Position numbers and translations under genes: made by a program. A stretch of 64,000 nucleotides of DNA, taken from NCBI RefSeq assembly GCF_016894445.1, contig NZ_CP056775.1, positions 1,304,001 to 1,368,000 of the forward strand. The letters run 5' to 3'. The notes below the pieces were generated by a model that was given only the letters and a program-made list of their open reading frames with translations, was not told the origin of the DNA and did not search any database. This stretch comes from Dyadobacter sandarakinus. GTDB taxonomy: Bacteria; Bacteroidota; Bacteroidia; Cytophagales; Spirosomataceae. Positions 25,752 through 34,319 of the stretch are shown in pieces. The number at the start of each line of letters is the position of its first letter. Positions within the stretch are counted from its first letter, which is position 1.

Positions 25752-27674
25752 ATGGAAAACACGAAAATTCTTTTGCTGGATGACAGGGAGGAAAACCTGA
25801 TATCATTAAGGGCGATCCTCAACCGGGACGATATAGAAATATTTGCCACTACCTCACCCAATGAGGCGCTGAGACTGGTGTGGGAAAACGAAATTGCGGT
25901 GGCGCTTGTAGATGTGCAAATGCCCGGCATGGATGGCTTTGAGTTTGCAGAAACCCTTTTTTCCAATCCCAAGACGAGGGAAATCCTCGTGGTGTTTGTG
26001 ACGGCCATTTCCAAGGAGACCACCTATGCCGTGCGCGGCCTCAAAACAGGCGCAATCGACTACCTTTACAAGCCCCTTGACCCGTACATAACCAATGCCA
26101 AGGTTGACTCGCTGATCAGGCTTGCACGCAGCCAGAAAGAAATCCGCGAGAAAAACAGGCTGCTCGAAAATTACGCGACCATCGTGATCAACTCACCCGA
26201 TATGATTGCGACTGTTGAGCCGGAGACCGGTAAGATCGCCAGTATCAATCCATCCATCCAGACCATTCTCGGCCTCTCGCCAGCCAATGTGACGGGCGGC
26301 ACGATCCTGGACCTGCTGGTGGACCCGCTCAATTCGGAGCTGAGGGAAGTGCTGGTGAAACGTACCTATGCAAGCGGCGACACCATTGTTGTCGAAGACA
26401 GGTTCTTCGGCCGCCTGCGCCAGCCAGTCTGGCTCGAACTCCGTATCATGTACCGCAACAGGCTGCTCTTTGTGAACCTGCATGACATTGAAAAGCGCAA
26501 GGCGCACGAGCGGGCGCTCATGGACGCGCAGGCACAGGCAGAAAAAGCAAGAAAGGTGAAGGAAGCATTTCTGGCCAATATGAGCCACGAGATCCGGACC
26601 CCGCTCAATGGTATCATCGGGCTTGGTAACCTGCTCTCGGCAACTGAGCTGAGCCAGTCGCAGCGCGACCTGCTCGAAATGCTGCAGCAGTCTTCCGGTT
26701 CCTTACTCAACATTTTGAATGACATCCTCGACATTTCGAAGATCGACGAGGGTAAATTTTCGATTATACCCGCTTCTACGGATCTGCGGTCGCTGGGGAA
26801 AGGTATCGTGGATCTGATGAAGTTTAAGGCCGATGAGAAAAGGCTTGAAATCCGGCTCGACATCGATCCTAAAATCCCGGGCTCCATACTGGTAGACGGT
26901 ATGCGCCTGACGCAAATCCTGCTGAACCTCGTCGGGAATGCGCTGAAATTTACACACGAAGGCAACATTCAGGTGAAATTTGAATATGTGTCCGAAGTGC
27001 AGCAGGGACATAAGATCAAGTTTCATGTGAATGATACCGGGATCGGCATGAGCAGCGAGCAGATCGCCAATATATTTTCTGAATACGGACAGGCCACGGA
27101 GAACACCTCGCGCCAGTACGGGGGCACCGGGCTCGGCCTGACTATTTCACAAAAGCTTACCCGGCTGATGGGCGGGGAGCTTGAAGTAAACAGCCGGCTC
27201 AATGGCGGCAGCCAGTTCTTCTTCACGCTGGTGCTGCAGGAAAGCCAGGAGAAAGCCAATGATAACCGTACACCCATCGCATTTCAGGACCTGCCCACCT
27301 TTGAGGGGCAGCGGGTGCTGGTTGCTGAGGACAATCCGGTGAATGCATTGCTGCTGAAAAAATACCTGCGTACCTGGGGACTTGTGGCCACTTTGGTAGA
27401 AAACGGGAAAGACGCGGTGGACGTCCTGCGCGAGCAGCAATTTGACCTGATCATCCTGGATACACGCATGCCGGAAATGGATGGATTTCAGACTGCAAGG
27501 TACGCCCGGCAGGAACTTGCTGTGACAACTCCCATTCTTTCGCTTTCGGCGACGGTACTGCCGGAAGAAGTGCGCCAGGCGTTTGAATCCGGGATGAATG
27601 ATGCACTCTCAAAACCATTTGAGCCCGAAAAGCTGCACAATAAGATCAACCATCTGCTTTCGCTGAATGCCTAG
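25752..27674 (+). CDS. Receiver-PAS-histidine kinase-receiver hybrid protein
   Basis: A soluble 640-residue protein closing the cassette. Order: receiver 1 (phospho-Asp D54, Lys107), PAS (about 130-245), HisKA with H279 in NMSHEIRTPLNG, HATPase (about 375-495, with NALKF, DTGIGM and GGTGLGL boxes), and receiver 2 (D570 in LIILDTRMPEMDG). Having a receiver in front of a kinase suggests it takes phosphate from the membrane kinase at the start of the cassette and passes it on. The ATG at 25752 is preferred over an in-frame TTG six bases earlier. It has no DNA-binding output domain. Confidence 0.9.
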   Translation: MENTKILLLDDREENLISLRAILNRDDIEIFATTSPNEALRLVWENEIAVALVDVQMPGMDGFEFAETLFSNPKTREILVVFVTAISKETTYAVRGLKTGAIDYLYKPLDPYITNAKVDSLIRLARSQKEIREKNRLLENYATIVINSPDMIATVEPETGKIASINPSIQTILGLSPANVTGGTILDLLVDPLNSELREVLVKRTYASGDTIVVEDRFFGRLRQPVWLELRIMYRNRLLFVNLHDIEKRKAHERALMDAQAQAEKARKVKEAFLANMSHEIRTPLNGIIGLGNLLSATELSQSQRDLLEMLQQSSGSLLNILNDILDISKIDEGKFSIIPASTDLRSLGKGIVDLMKFKADEKRLEIRLDIDPKIPGSILVDGMRLTQILLNLVGNALKFTHEGNIQVKFEYVSEVQQGHKIKFHVNDTGIGMSSEQIANIFSEYGQATENTSRQYGGTGLGLTISQKLTRLMGGELEVNSRLNGGSQFFFTLVLQESQEKANDNRTPIAFQDLPTFEGQRVLVAEDNPVNALLLKKYLRTWGLVATLVENGKDAVDVLREQQFDLIILDTRMPEMDGFQTARYARQELAVTTPILSLSATVLPEEVRQAFESGMNDALSKPFEPEKLHNKINHLLSLNA

Positions 27675-27726
27675 GCAAACCCGGAAGAGCCATTGTGCAA
27701 CATAATGTTCGGGATTACCGTAATGA

Positions 27727-27755
27727 TTGTTCAGCAGTTTGCGTTTATACTGTTG
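27727..27755 (+). promoter_or_regulatory. Possible promoter of the lipoprotein gene
   Basis: TTG at 27727-27729, 18 bases, then TACTGTTG at 27748-27755, one mismatch from TAnnTTTG. It lies 27 bases before the ATG at 27783. Confidence 0.35.
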
Positions 27756-27782
27756 ATCAAATCCAGGAATTTAACCGGCAAA

Positions 27783-28544
27783 ATGAAAATCATATCCAGT
27801 AAATGGCTGCTGCTGCTCACTTTGGCAGCAGCTTGCAGCTCCTCGAAAACAGTACCCTACGAATCCAAATGGAATGCACCTTTCGCATATGCGGATGAGG
27901 TAAAGCCCGACCGGCAGGACCAGCGTTCGCGGCTGAAGTACGGCATCATTAATGATGATCAGTACATTTACCTTACACTGAAAACCAAGGATCCGACAAC
28001 GATTCAAAGCATTCTGACCAGTGGACTCAAACTCTCTTTCAGTCCCGAAGGTCAGAAGAAAGATGGTTATGCCCTGACATTTCCCGTGGTGATGAAAGAA
28101 GACCGTAAGGCATTGCGCCGCATCGAGACCGATATGCCTAACAGTTTGGGACTTGGTTTGCTGCTTGACAGCTACAACAAGGAGGCTGTCTGGAAGGATC
28201 GTGACGGGCAGCATATCATCAACCTGGTAGCACCTGACAACAGTATCAAATCACACATTGCCATGGATCGCGACGGTGAGCTGACCGAGCAGGTTGCGAT
28301 TCCTTTCAGCGCTCTGAACACGAAGCCATCGGCAACTTCCGTGCTGGGCATTGCCATTAAAGTGGACGGACAATCATCCCAATCCGGATTCAGTCCCAGG
28401 ATCGGCATCGGTCTGGGTGGCGGTATGGGTATGGGTGGTGGCATGGGCGTGGGCATTGGTACAGGCGGCTACAACTCGCGCTACGGCAACAATGACCGTA
28501 ATGTGGACATCCGGCTTGAAGTGCAGCTTGCACGCGCCAATTGA
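27783..28544 (+). CDS. Lipoprotein with a Gly/Met-rich tail, unknown function
   Basis: Starting at ATG 27783 gives 253 residues, with a lipoprotein signal (LTLAAACSSS, acylated Cys18). A start at 27693 would put 30 unrelated residues before a good signal peptide and is unlikely. The body (about 30-210) alternates beta strands, with LKYGIINDDQYIYLTLKTKD reminiscent of CBM9/DOMON-like carbohydrate- or haem-binding domains, a weak resemblance. Near 220-240 is a low-complexity Gly/Met segment (GLGGGMGMGGGMGVGIG), then a closing strand. A terminator follows. Confidence 0.6.
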   Translation: MKIISSKWLLLLTLAAACSSSKTVPYESKWNAPFAYADEVKPDRQDQRSRLKYGIINDDQYIYLTLKTKDPTTIQSILTSGLKLSFSPEGQKKDGYALTFPVVMKEDRKALRRIETDMPNSLGLGLLLDSYNKEAVWKDRDGQHIINLVAPDNSIKSHIAMDRDGELTEQVAIPFSALNTKPSATSVLGIAIKVDGQSSQSGFSPRIGIGLGGGMGMGGGMGVGIGTGGYNSRYGNNDRNVDIRLEVQLARAN

Positions 28545-28567
28545 TCCTTATATAAATTTCTTTTCAG

Positions 28568-28590
28568 GCCCGTTTTCAACGGGCTTTTTT
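28568..28590 (+). terminator. Rho-independent terminator after the lipoprotein gene
   Basis: GCCCG (28568-28572), 7-nt loop, CGGGC (28580-28584), then six T residues to 28590. Confidence 0.8.
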
Positions 28591-28654
28591 GTTTTCCTGG
28601 TTCAATGCCGGCGACAGGTACGTAAATTGCTGCCTTTTCAGGAATACATCTTTC

Positions 28655-30541
28655 ATGCATTGCAAACCCGGCTCTGCCGGAAAATTCCTTATTGTGGACA
28701 ACAGCAGTATCAAGAAATTTTACAGCTTTCTTAAGTTCCGCCGGAACTTCCTTCGTTACAGTTTCCGCAAAGCAAGGAGTTATGAGATTGTGCTCTTCTG
28801 GCTCAAAAGCATCCTGACGCGTTCGCAGTTTCTGATCCTTTCGGGTATCCTGGTAGGCATCACCTGCGGGCTTGCAGGTGTACTGCTGAAGTCCCTGGTA
28901 CATTACATCCATTACGTCATTACCTACAAGGTCCACTTTGAACAGCAGCTGCTATTTTACGGCCTGTTTCCTTTCCTCGGGATCGTCATTACTACGCTTG
29001 TGGTCATCTTCTTTTTCAATGGGCAGGACAGAAAAGGAATCCCTGCGATCCTGTATGAAATCGCCCAGAATTCAAGCGTTGTCTCTTCCGTAAAGATGTA
29101 TTCTCAGATTGTGCAGAGTGCCATTACGGTCGGGCTCGGCGGGTCGGCAGGACTCGAGAGTCCGATAGCGGTTACGGGCTCGGCGATCGGTTCCAACTTC
29201 GCTCGAACCTACAAGCTTGAATACAGGGAGCGCACGCTGCTGCTCGCCGCAGGTGCTACTGCCGGCATTGCGTCCGCATTCAATGCACCCATTGCGGGCG
29301 TCATGTTTGCGTTTGAAATCCTGCTGACGGGCGTTGTTTTTTCGGACTTCATTCCGCTTGTCGTGGCGGGCGTATGCGGCAGTCTTGTATCCAAAATACT
29401 GTTGCAGGAAAATGTACTTTTCCAATTTTCCACACGCAATCCCTTCGACTACCATAACATCCCTTTTTACCTCGTCCTCGGTGTTCTTTGCGGTTTGTAT
29501 GCGCGCTACTTTGTTGTTATCAGCCGCGAGATCGACCAGTTTTTCCACCGGCTGAAAATGACCCGCATCCGCAAAGCAATGCTGGGTGGCGCCATACTTT
29601 CCGTACTCTGCGTGTTGTATCCTCCACTTTTTGGTGAGGGGTACGATACCATCAAAGCCATCATCAACGGGCAGATGCAGGAGGTAATTGCCAACAGTTT
29701 TTTCCGGTTCATCGGTAACCGCGAATGGGTCGTTCTTGTGTTTGTTACGATCGTTTGTTTGCTCAAAGCATTCTCCGCTTCCATCACCATTTTCAGCGGC
29801 GGTAACGGGGGGAATTTTGCACCGTCACTTTTCGCCGGCGGTCTGCTCGGATATGCGTTTGCGCTGCTTTCACTTCAACTCGGATTCATACAGGCACCGG
29901 TGAGCAACCTGGTGATTGTAGGTATGGCAGGTGTGATGGCGGGGGTACTGTACGCTCCACTGACCGCCATTTTTCTGATTGCAGAATCCACTTCCGGCTA
30001 TGATCTTTTCATTCCCCTGATGATTGTCTCAGTCATGTCGTTCCTGATTGTAAAATGGTTTTCATCCGTATCTCCGGACCTGCAGAAGCTTGCCGAGCAG
30101 GGGAAGATTTTTACACGCGAGCACGACAGAAACCTGCTGTCGCTCCTGCACGTGCTCGACCTGATCGATAAGGATGTTCAGGTGATCCAGGCAGATGCCG
30201 GCCCCCACGAACTTGTGGAGCTGGTAAGGAGCGGCAGGCGGAATATGATTTCGGTCATCGACGATAAAAGCAAGCTTCTCGGCATCATTTCGCTGGACGA
30301 TATCCGGCCGCTTTTTTTCAGCCCTCAGGCCGAACAAATGCTGGACATTGAAGCATTGATGAAACCACCCGTCGCCGTAATCAGCGACTTCGACAGCGTG
30401 GTTACCGTCATCCGCAAGTTTGATGAAACCGGCGCCTGGAACCTGCCTGTGATCAAGGCAACCGGTGAGTTTCTCGGGTTCATTTCAAAGTCTGCAATAC
30501 TCAACAGTTATCGTCAGCTGCTCCGCGCTCATTCAAGCTGA
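28655..30541 (+). CDS. ClC-family chloride channel or transporter with CBS pair
   Basis: The ATG at 28655 gives 628 residues. The open frame begins at 28589 inside the preceding terminator, so that earlier start is excluded. A GTG at 28694 is another candidate. About ten membrane helices span residues 55-445. Anion-pathway motifs are KGIP (for GSGIP), GLESP (for GREGP, gating Glu at about E168), and GGNGGNFAPSL; the central Tyr is probably in SGYDLFIP. The Glu used for internal proton transfer in E. coli ClC is replaced by Ile in FAFEILLTG. Two CBS domains (about 480-620) form the cytoplasmic tail. It probably moves Cl- or another halide. Confidence 0.88.
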   Translation: MHCKPGSAGKFLIVDNSSIKKFYSFLKFRRNFLRYSFRKARSYEIVLFWLKSILTRSQFLILSGILVGITCGLAGVLLKSLVHYIHYVITYKVHFEQQLLFYGLFPFLGIVITTLVVIFFFNGQDRKGIPAILYEIAQNSSVVSSVKMYSQIVQSAITVGLGGSAGLESPIAVTGSAIGSNFARTYKLEYRERTLLLAAGATAGIASAFNAPIAGVMFAFEILLTGVVFSDFIPLVVAGVCGSLVSKILLQENVLFQFSTRNPFDYHNIPFYLVLGVLCGLYARYFVVISREIDQFFHRLKMTRIRKAMLGGAILSVLCVLYPPLFGEGYDTIKAIINGQMQEVIANSFFRFIGNREWVVLVFVTIVCLLKAFSASITIFSGGNGGNFAPSLFAGGLLGYAFALLSLQLGFIQAPVSNLVIVGMAGVMAGVLYAPLTAIFLIAESTSGYDLFIPLMIVSVMSFLIVKWFSSVSPDLQKLAEQGKIFTREHDRNLLSLLHVLDLIDKDVQVIQADAGPHELVELVRSGRRNMISVIDDKSKLLGIISLDDIRPLFFSPQAEQMLDIEALMKPPVAVISDFDSVVTVIRKFDETGAWNLPVIKATGEFLGFISKSAILNSYRQLLRAHSS

Positions 30542-30569
30542 CAAATTTCTATTTACATAAAAAAGCCCC

Positions 30570-30599
30570 TTGCAGAATCCATAGCAGCTTTTATATTTG
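30570..30599 (+). promoter_or_regulatory. Bacteroidota-type promoter of the MarR gene
   Basis: TTG at 30570-30572, a 19-base spacer, then TATATTTG at 30592-30599. Both elements and the spacing fit the TTG-N19-TAnnTTTG model. The start of transcription would be about 55 bases before the ATG. Confidence 0.65.
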
Positions 30600-30656
30600 T
30601 ATAATACTTGATAACTCAAATACATCTCAAATAGAAATCAAATACAATACAAACTC

Positions 30657-31091
30657 ATGATAACAATATCTCCTGCATTGAAGGTCTTTCTTAACCTCAC
30701 AATGATCCAGGCGCTCACTGCCAAGAAGTTTGATGCACGCCTGGGAAACCATGGTGTAAGCCTGAATGAATTCATGATTCTGGTACATCTGGCGGAGGCG
30801 CCGGATGAAAAATTAAGACGTACGGACCTTGCTGAAAAGACCGGTTTAACCGCGTCAGGAATCACGCGTATGCTCACGCCCCTGGAAAAATTGGGTATGG
30901 TCAAACGTGAGGCCAATAGCCGGGACGCCAGGGTGTCCTATGTGAAGCTCGCTACGGCCGGAAAACGCGTTCTGAATGAAGCGCTGCTCACGGCCGAAGC
31001 GACTACTGATCAGCTACTTTCGGCGGTAAAAACGAAGAAGCTGGATGAGCTTGCGAAGTTGCTTGTGGAGCTGGGAGGGACGGTCATTTAG
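30657..31091 (+). CDS. MarR-family transcriptional regulator
   Basis: A 144-residue winged-helix regulator. The helix-turn-helix and wing are visible in LRRTDLAEKTGLTASGITRM and VKREANSRDARVSYVKL (the wing Asp-Ala-Arg is a MarR hallmark). Flanking helices provide dimerisation. Its target is not evident: it lies after the ClC gene on the same strand with its own promoter, and converges with a DUF4097 gene two bases away. It may repress itself or a distant efflux or stress gene. Confidence 0.88.
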   Translation: MITISPALKVFLNLTMIQALTAKKFDARLGNHGVSLNEFMILVHLAEAPDEKLRRTDLAEKTGLTASGITRMLTPLEKLGMVKREANSRDARVSYVKLATAGKRVLNEALLTAEATTDQLLSAVKTKKLDELAKLLVELGGTVI

Positions 31092-31093
31092 CA

Positions 31094-31927
31094 CTACCTG
31101 AATTTGCGGACATAAATGTTACCATTCATGTTTTTCATCATTATCTCGCTGCCACCGCCATTGACTTTGCCTCTGACCCAATCTTCAACCGCGACTTTGT
31201 ACATCCCGTCCTTGCCCGACCGTGATGCCTGCGGCTGCGACTGATCCACCTGCACATCGAAGTCGGTGAAGATATCGCCGTTATCAGATTTGAGTTTTAC
31301 ATCAAACTTTGCAGTGGGAGGTAACGTAACATCTACATTTCCATTCAAAGTGGAGAACGCCATCGGCAGCTTGGTGTCCGCATTTCTGAAGGTCACTTTC
31401 AGCGTTCCGTTAATGGTGTTGGCAACGATGGAACCGCCCATGTTCGTAAGGGTAATGTCCCCGTTCACATTCGATATTTCGTGTGTTCCGCTCACGTTGT
31501 CTACTGCAATGTTTCCGTCATCAATTGTGCCCGCCTTGATGGAAAAGCTCTGCGGTACTTTGATGAGCAGGTCGACAGGCCGGTTCACCAGACGTGAATT
31601 AATGTGTACCTTGTTTTTGTCTTCCGTCGCTGTCACATCGATGGCGGCAGACTTAGGGACGATCTTGCGCATGCCGTCCGCTGCGGGCTCCTTTTTGTCT
31701 TCTGTCGAATTGGATTTTCCCGTGACTTCCACAATCACCTGGTTGCCCTGATAACCCGCAATCCTGATGCTTCCCTTGATCAGGTTTACCGTCAGGCTGC
31801 CCGGTTTAGAAGGGTCACTCAGCGGAACAGTGAGTTGCTCCTTTACTTCATTTTGTGCCTGACTAGCCTGCCCGTTAAACAGGAGCATGGCAGGAACAAT
31901 GAGGGTTTTTATCCAGTTGGTTTTCAT
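31094..31927 (-). CDS. Exported DUF4097 beta-repeat protein, second copy
   Basis: A 277-residue protein with a signal peptide (1-24, ...GQASQAQ). The mature part is a ladder of short beta repeats of the DUF4097 type: GTHEISNVNGDITLTNMGG, IVANTINGTLKVTF, STLNGNVDVTLPP. Each repeat has the N-G-(D/N)-(I/V) turn. It is the last gene of the sigma/anti-sigma operon, three bases after its paralogue. The family is often linked to envelope-stress regulons and is proposed to form a surface or periplasmic beta-helix. Role here unknown. Confidence 0.8.
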   Translation of the reverse strand: MKTNWIKTLIVPAMLLFNGQASQAQNEVKEQLTVPLSDPSKPGSLTVNLIKGSIRIAGYQGNQVIVEVTGKSNSTEDKKEPAADGMRKIVPKSAAIDVTATEDKNKVHINSRLVNRPVDLLIKVPQSFSIKAGTIDDGNIAVDNVSGTHEISNVNGDITLTNMGGSIVANTINGTLKVTFRNADTKLPMAFSTLNGNVDVTLPPTAKFDVKLKSDNGDIFTDFDVQVDQSQPQASRSGKDGMYKVAVEDWVRGKVNGGGSEIMMKNMNGNIYVRKFR

Positions 31928-31930
31928 AAA

Positions 31931-32794
31931 TCAGGATTGCTTTTTGATGTAAATGTCTCCGTTAAATGTTTCAAACCGGAGTGCCTGTCCGCCTTTGCCG
32001 ATGCGGATCAGCGTATCGGTACTAAGTTTGTATGTGGTCTTGCCGGGAGTACTTTCTGTATTTTTAATTACCCTTGCCGGCAGCGTTTCCACGTTTGGAA
32101 AATCGGTATAAAACCCACCATTGAAACTCCTGAACTCGCAGTCGGCGGACAGGCCGGCAGGGTAGGTAACCCGGATGTCTCCATTCAGTGTCTTGAAGTC
32201 CGACGCACCCGAGGGTACAGCCAGGTAGTCAATGATCACGTCGCCGTTAATGGTATGCGCACTGGCTGCTTTCCGTGCACTGGCGATGGTGACGCCTCCG
32301 TTCACATTAGCTGCCTCAATCCTCCCGTCAACATTCCCGATCGTTACTTCGCCATCGTTTACCGTTGCGACGTGCAGGCTGATGCCCTGCGGCACCTTGA
32401 TCGTAAAGTCGAGGCGGAAATCGAAGGATGGTTCATGGCGGGTCCAGTCACGCACCTTCTTGTTCGGGCGGGAGTCAAAAGGAGCCGCCACGTAAACCAC
32501 CAGACTATCGGACTGCTCATCGAACCCGATCTGAAGTTCCTGCCGCCCCTTTGTGACGCCGGCTTCATCGCGGCCCGTGATCGTTTTGCTGACCTCAATC
32601 CGGATCTCATTACCGGTGTATCCTTCCACTTTCACAAATCCATTGATGTTGTAAATGGCAAGCACATGCCCGGCGGCATTCTGGGGCAGGGTGAACATTT
32701 TGCTGACATGCTCATTAAATTCGGCTTTCTGGGCAGTGGTCGGGACATACCCGAGCAGCATTCCCGCGAGGATCGGGATTGTAAATGTTTTCAT
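31931..32794 (-). CDS. Exported DUF4097 beta-repeat protein, first copy
   Basis: A 287-residue paralogue of the next gene with a signal peptide (1-22, ...VPTTAQ). The repeats run through the mature part: GNVDGRIEAANVNGGVTIAS, TINGDVIIDYLAV, KTLNGDIRVTYP and a final FNGDIYIKKQS, which parallels MNGNIYVRKFR at the end of the sister protein. The tandem pair points to a local duplication. It starts 19 bases after the anti-sigma stop. Confidence 0.8.
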   Translation of the reverse strand: MKTFTIPILAGMLLGYVPTTAQKAEFNEHVSKMFTLPQNAAGHVLAIYNINGFVKVEGYTGNEIRIEVSKTITGRDEAGVTKGRQELQIGFDEQSDSLVVYVAAPFDSRPNKKVRDWTRHEPSFDFRLDFTIKVPQGISLHVATVNDGEVTIGNVDGRIEAANVNGGVTIASARKAASAHTINGDVIIDYLAVPSGASDFKTLNGDIRVTYPAGLSADCEFRSFNGGFYTDFPNVETLPARVIKNTESTPGKTTYKLSTDTLIRIGKGGQALRFETFNGDIYIKKQS

Positions 32795-32813
32795 GGCAAA
32801 TGATGGATTGAGG

Positions 32814-33653
32814 TTAAGAAAGATCGCGGATAGACTGCTCGATTTTTATTTTTACGAGATGGTCCAGGTTGTCTTTCCGGAGCAGCGTTTTTAATGCACT
32901 CACGGCACTTTTTTCCTGCAGGCGGACCATCACGTCGGCCAGCGCAGCCTGGATCATAGGGGAGTCCTGCCGCAGCAGTGATTTCACCAGTTGTTCCCGC
33001 ACTTCCGGCAAGTCTGCGTATTCTGCCAGCGCCTCAAGGGTCACCAGCCGCACATTCACATTGGGATCATTGTTGAGCGTCGCAAACAAGGCATTGATCA
33101 CGCGCTCGTCTGCATTCGCAATTTCACTCGTGTAACTCACCGCCCGCAGCCGCTCAGCCGCCGAGGGATTGTCGATCAGGGCGAGCATCATGGCACTTTT
33201 CACATCCTGCACCTGTGCTGCCAATGCGTCAATCTGCTCTTCCGGCCTGGCCGGGCCAGGTGCTTTCATGCGGTACCCGATGGTCCAGCCAAGTGCCACC
33301 AGCAGCAGGCTGAATCCCAGCTGAAACGTCCACTGCGGAATCGCCGCGTTCCTGACATTCAGGAGCAGCTTGTCCCACAGAGAGGTGCTGCCTGCAAGCT
33401 CTTTTTCTTCCTCCCTGAAAGTGTCGAGCATGTTGTAAAAATTGGCGCGCATGCCGGGGCCCGGCTGCGGTACCGGTAACTTGCCCAGGTTTTCCCAAAG
33501 CTGGCGTGACGCCTGATAAGCTTCCTGGCAGCTTACGCATTGGGCTATATGTTGCTCTGTTGCGGCACGCTCAGCCTCGCTGAGATGGTTGGTCAGCAGG
33601 TCGGTTAGCCGATCCGTGATGTGCCCGCCGCTAGTGATGCTATCTTCTTTCAT
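32814..33653 (-). CDS. Membrane anti-sigma factor with zinc-finger domain and HEAT-like repeats
   Basis: A 279-residue protein in three parts. An N-terminal zf-HC2-type anti-sigma domain has the H-x3-C-x2-C site (H35, C39, C42 in HIAQCVSC). A single membrane helix covers about 108-127. The C-terminal periplasmic half (about 150-279) has HEAT-like helical repeats such as VNVRLVTLEALAEYADLPEV and SAVSALKTLLRKDNL. It should hold the partner sigma factor at the membrane until a signal is sensed outside. HEAT repeats as the sensor are less usual. Its start overlaps the sigma gene by 14 bases. Confidence 0.85.
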   Translation of the reverse strand: MKEDSITSGGHITDRLTDLLTNHLSEAERAATEQHIAQCVSCQEAYQASRQLWENLGKLPVPQPGPGMRANFYNMLDTFREEEKELAGSTSLWDKLLLNVRNAAIPQWTFQLGFSLLLVALGWTIGYRMKAPGPARPEEQIDALAAQVQDVKSAMMLALIDNPSAAERLRAVSYTSEIANADERVINALFATLNNDPNVNVRLVTLEALAEYADLPEVREQLVKSLLRQDSPMIQAALADVMVRLQEKSAVSALKTLLRKDNLDHLVKIKIEQSIRDLS

Positions 33654-34191
33654 TGGTAAAAAACTTTTTCTTCAACTCCGCCAGTGCCCGGTGTACTCTC
33701 GTTTTTACTGCCCCCTCACTGATTTCGAGGATCCTCCCGATCTCTTCGTATTTCAGCTCCTGAAAACGGCTCAGGATCAATATTTCACGTTGTTCGGGTG
33801 CCAGGGCTTCCAGAGTCCTGTGCAGGAACTCGGTTTGCTGCTGCTGGTCAAAGTGCTCGTCCGCCGGAGTACCGCCATCCATTTCATCGGCCAGCTCCGA
33901 CCAGTTTGTAGCTTCCTGCCTGCGATCGGTTTTTGGAAGGTCGTGCAGTACGTTTCTTGCCAGCGCATACATCCAGGTCCTGAACTCTCCGTCGCCCCGG
34001 AATGCCTGTCTGTATTTCAGCATCCGGTAAAACACATTCTGCACAAGATCCTCACTCACGTGTTTTTTGTGCGTCATGTGGTAAAAAAACGCAAACAGCG
34101 GACGGTTGTACCGCTCAAACAGCAGGCCCATTTTGTCGAGGTCCCCGGCTTTCACCCGGAGCATCAGCGCATTGTCCGTCAGTGCATTCAA
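33640..34191 (-). CDS. ECF-type RNA polymerase sigma factor
   Basis: A 183-residue sigma-70 family protein with only regions 2 and 4. Region 2 lies at about 20-85 (LFERYNRPLFAFFYHMT, EDLVQNVFYRML, WMYALARNVLHD) and region 4 at about 125-175 (LEALAPEQREILILSRFQ, YEEIGRILEISEGAVKTRVH). It is first in a four-gene operon with its anti-sigma factor and two DUF4097 proteins and probably controls its own promoter. It is not next to a FecR/SusC-type system, so an envelope-stress role is more likely than nutrient uptake. Confidence 0.92.
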   Translation of the reverse strand: MNALTDNALMLRVKAGDLDKMGLLFERYNRPLFAFFYHMTHKKHVSEDLVQNVFYRMLKYRQAFRGDGEFRTWMYALARNVLHDLPKTDRRQEATNWSELADEMDGGTPADEHFDQQQQTEFLHRTLEALAPEQREILILSRFQELKYEEIGRILEISEGAVKTRVHRALAELKKKFFTNERR

Positions 34192-34272
34192 AAGTTTGTG
34201 GTTTGCGTTTCAATAGTGGAAACTGCCGAAGCCGGAAAAGGTTACAGGAAAGTTGAAAAAAATTGCAGTGGT

Positions 34273-34319
34273 ACCTAAAAGAAGAAAGACCGGCCTGGCC
34301 GGTCTTTCTTCTTTTAGGT
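34273..34319 (-). terminator. 47-base near-perfect palindromic terminator of the PA2169-family gene
   Basis: Two 23-base arms (34273-34295 and 34297-34319) are perfect reverse complements around a single T. The core is GACCGGCC/GGCCGGTC and the outer arm is a purine/pyrimidine run that supplies U-rich tracts on both strands. The TAA stop of the PA2169-family gene (34314-34316) lies inside one arm. It may also insulate the opposite strand. Confidence 0.8.

Noticed and set aside
31604-32803. 399-codon forward frame opposite the DUF4097 genes
   Set aside because: It lies antisense to two signal-peptide-bearing paralogues with matching repeats. Its own translation shows no domain.
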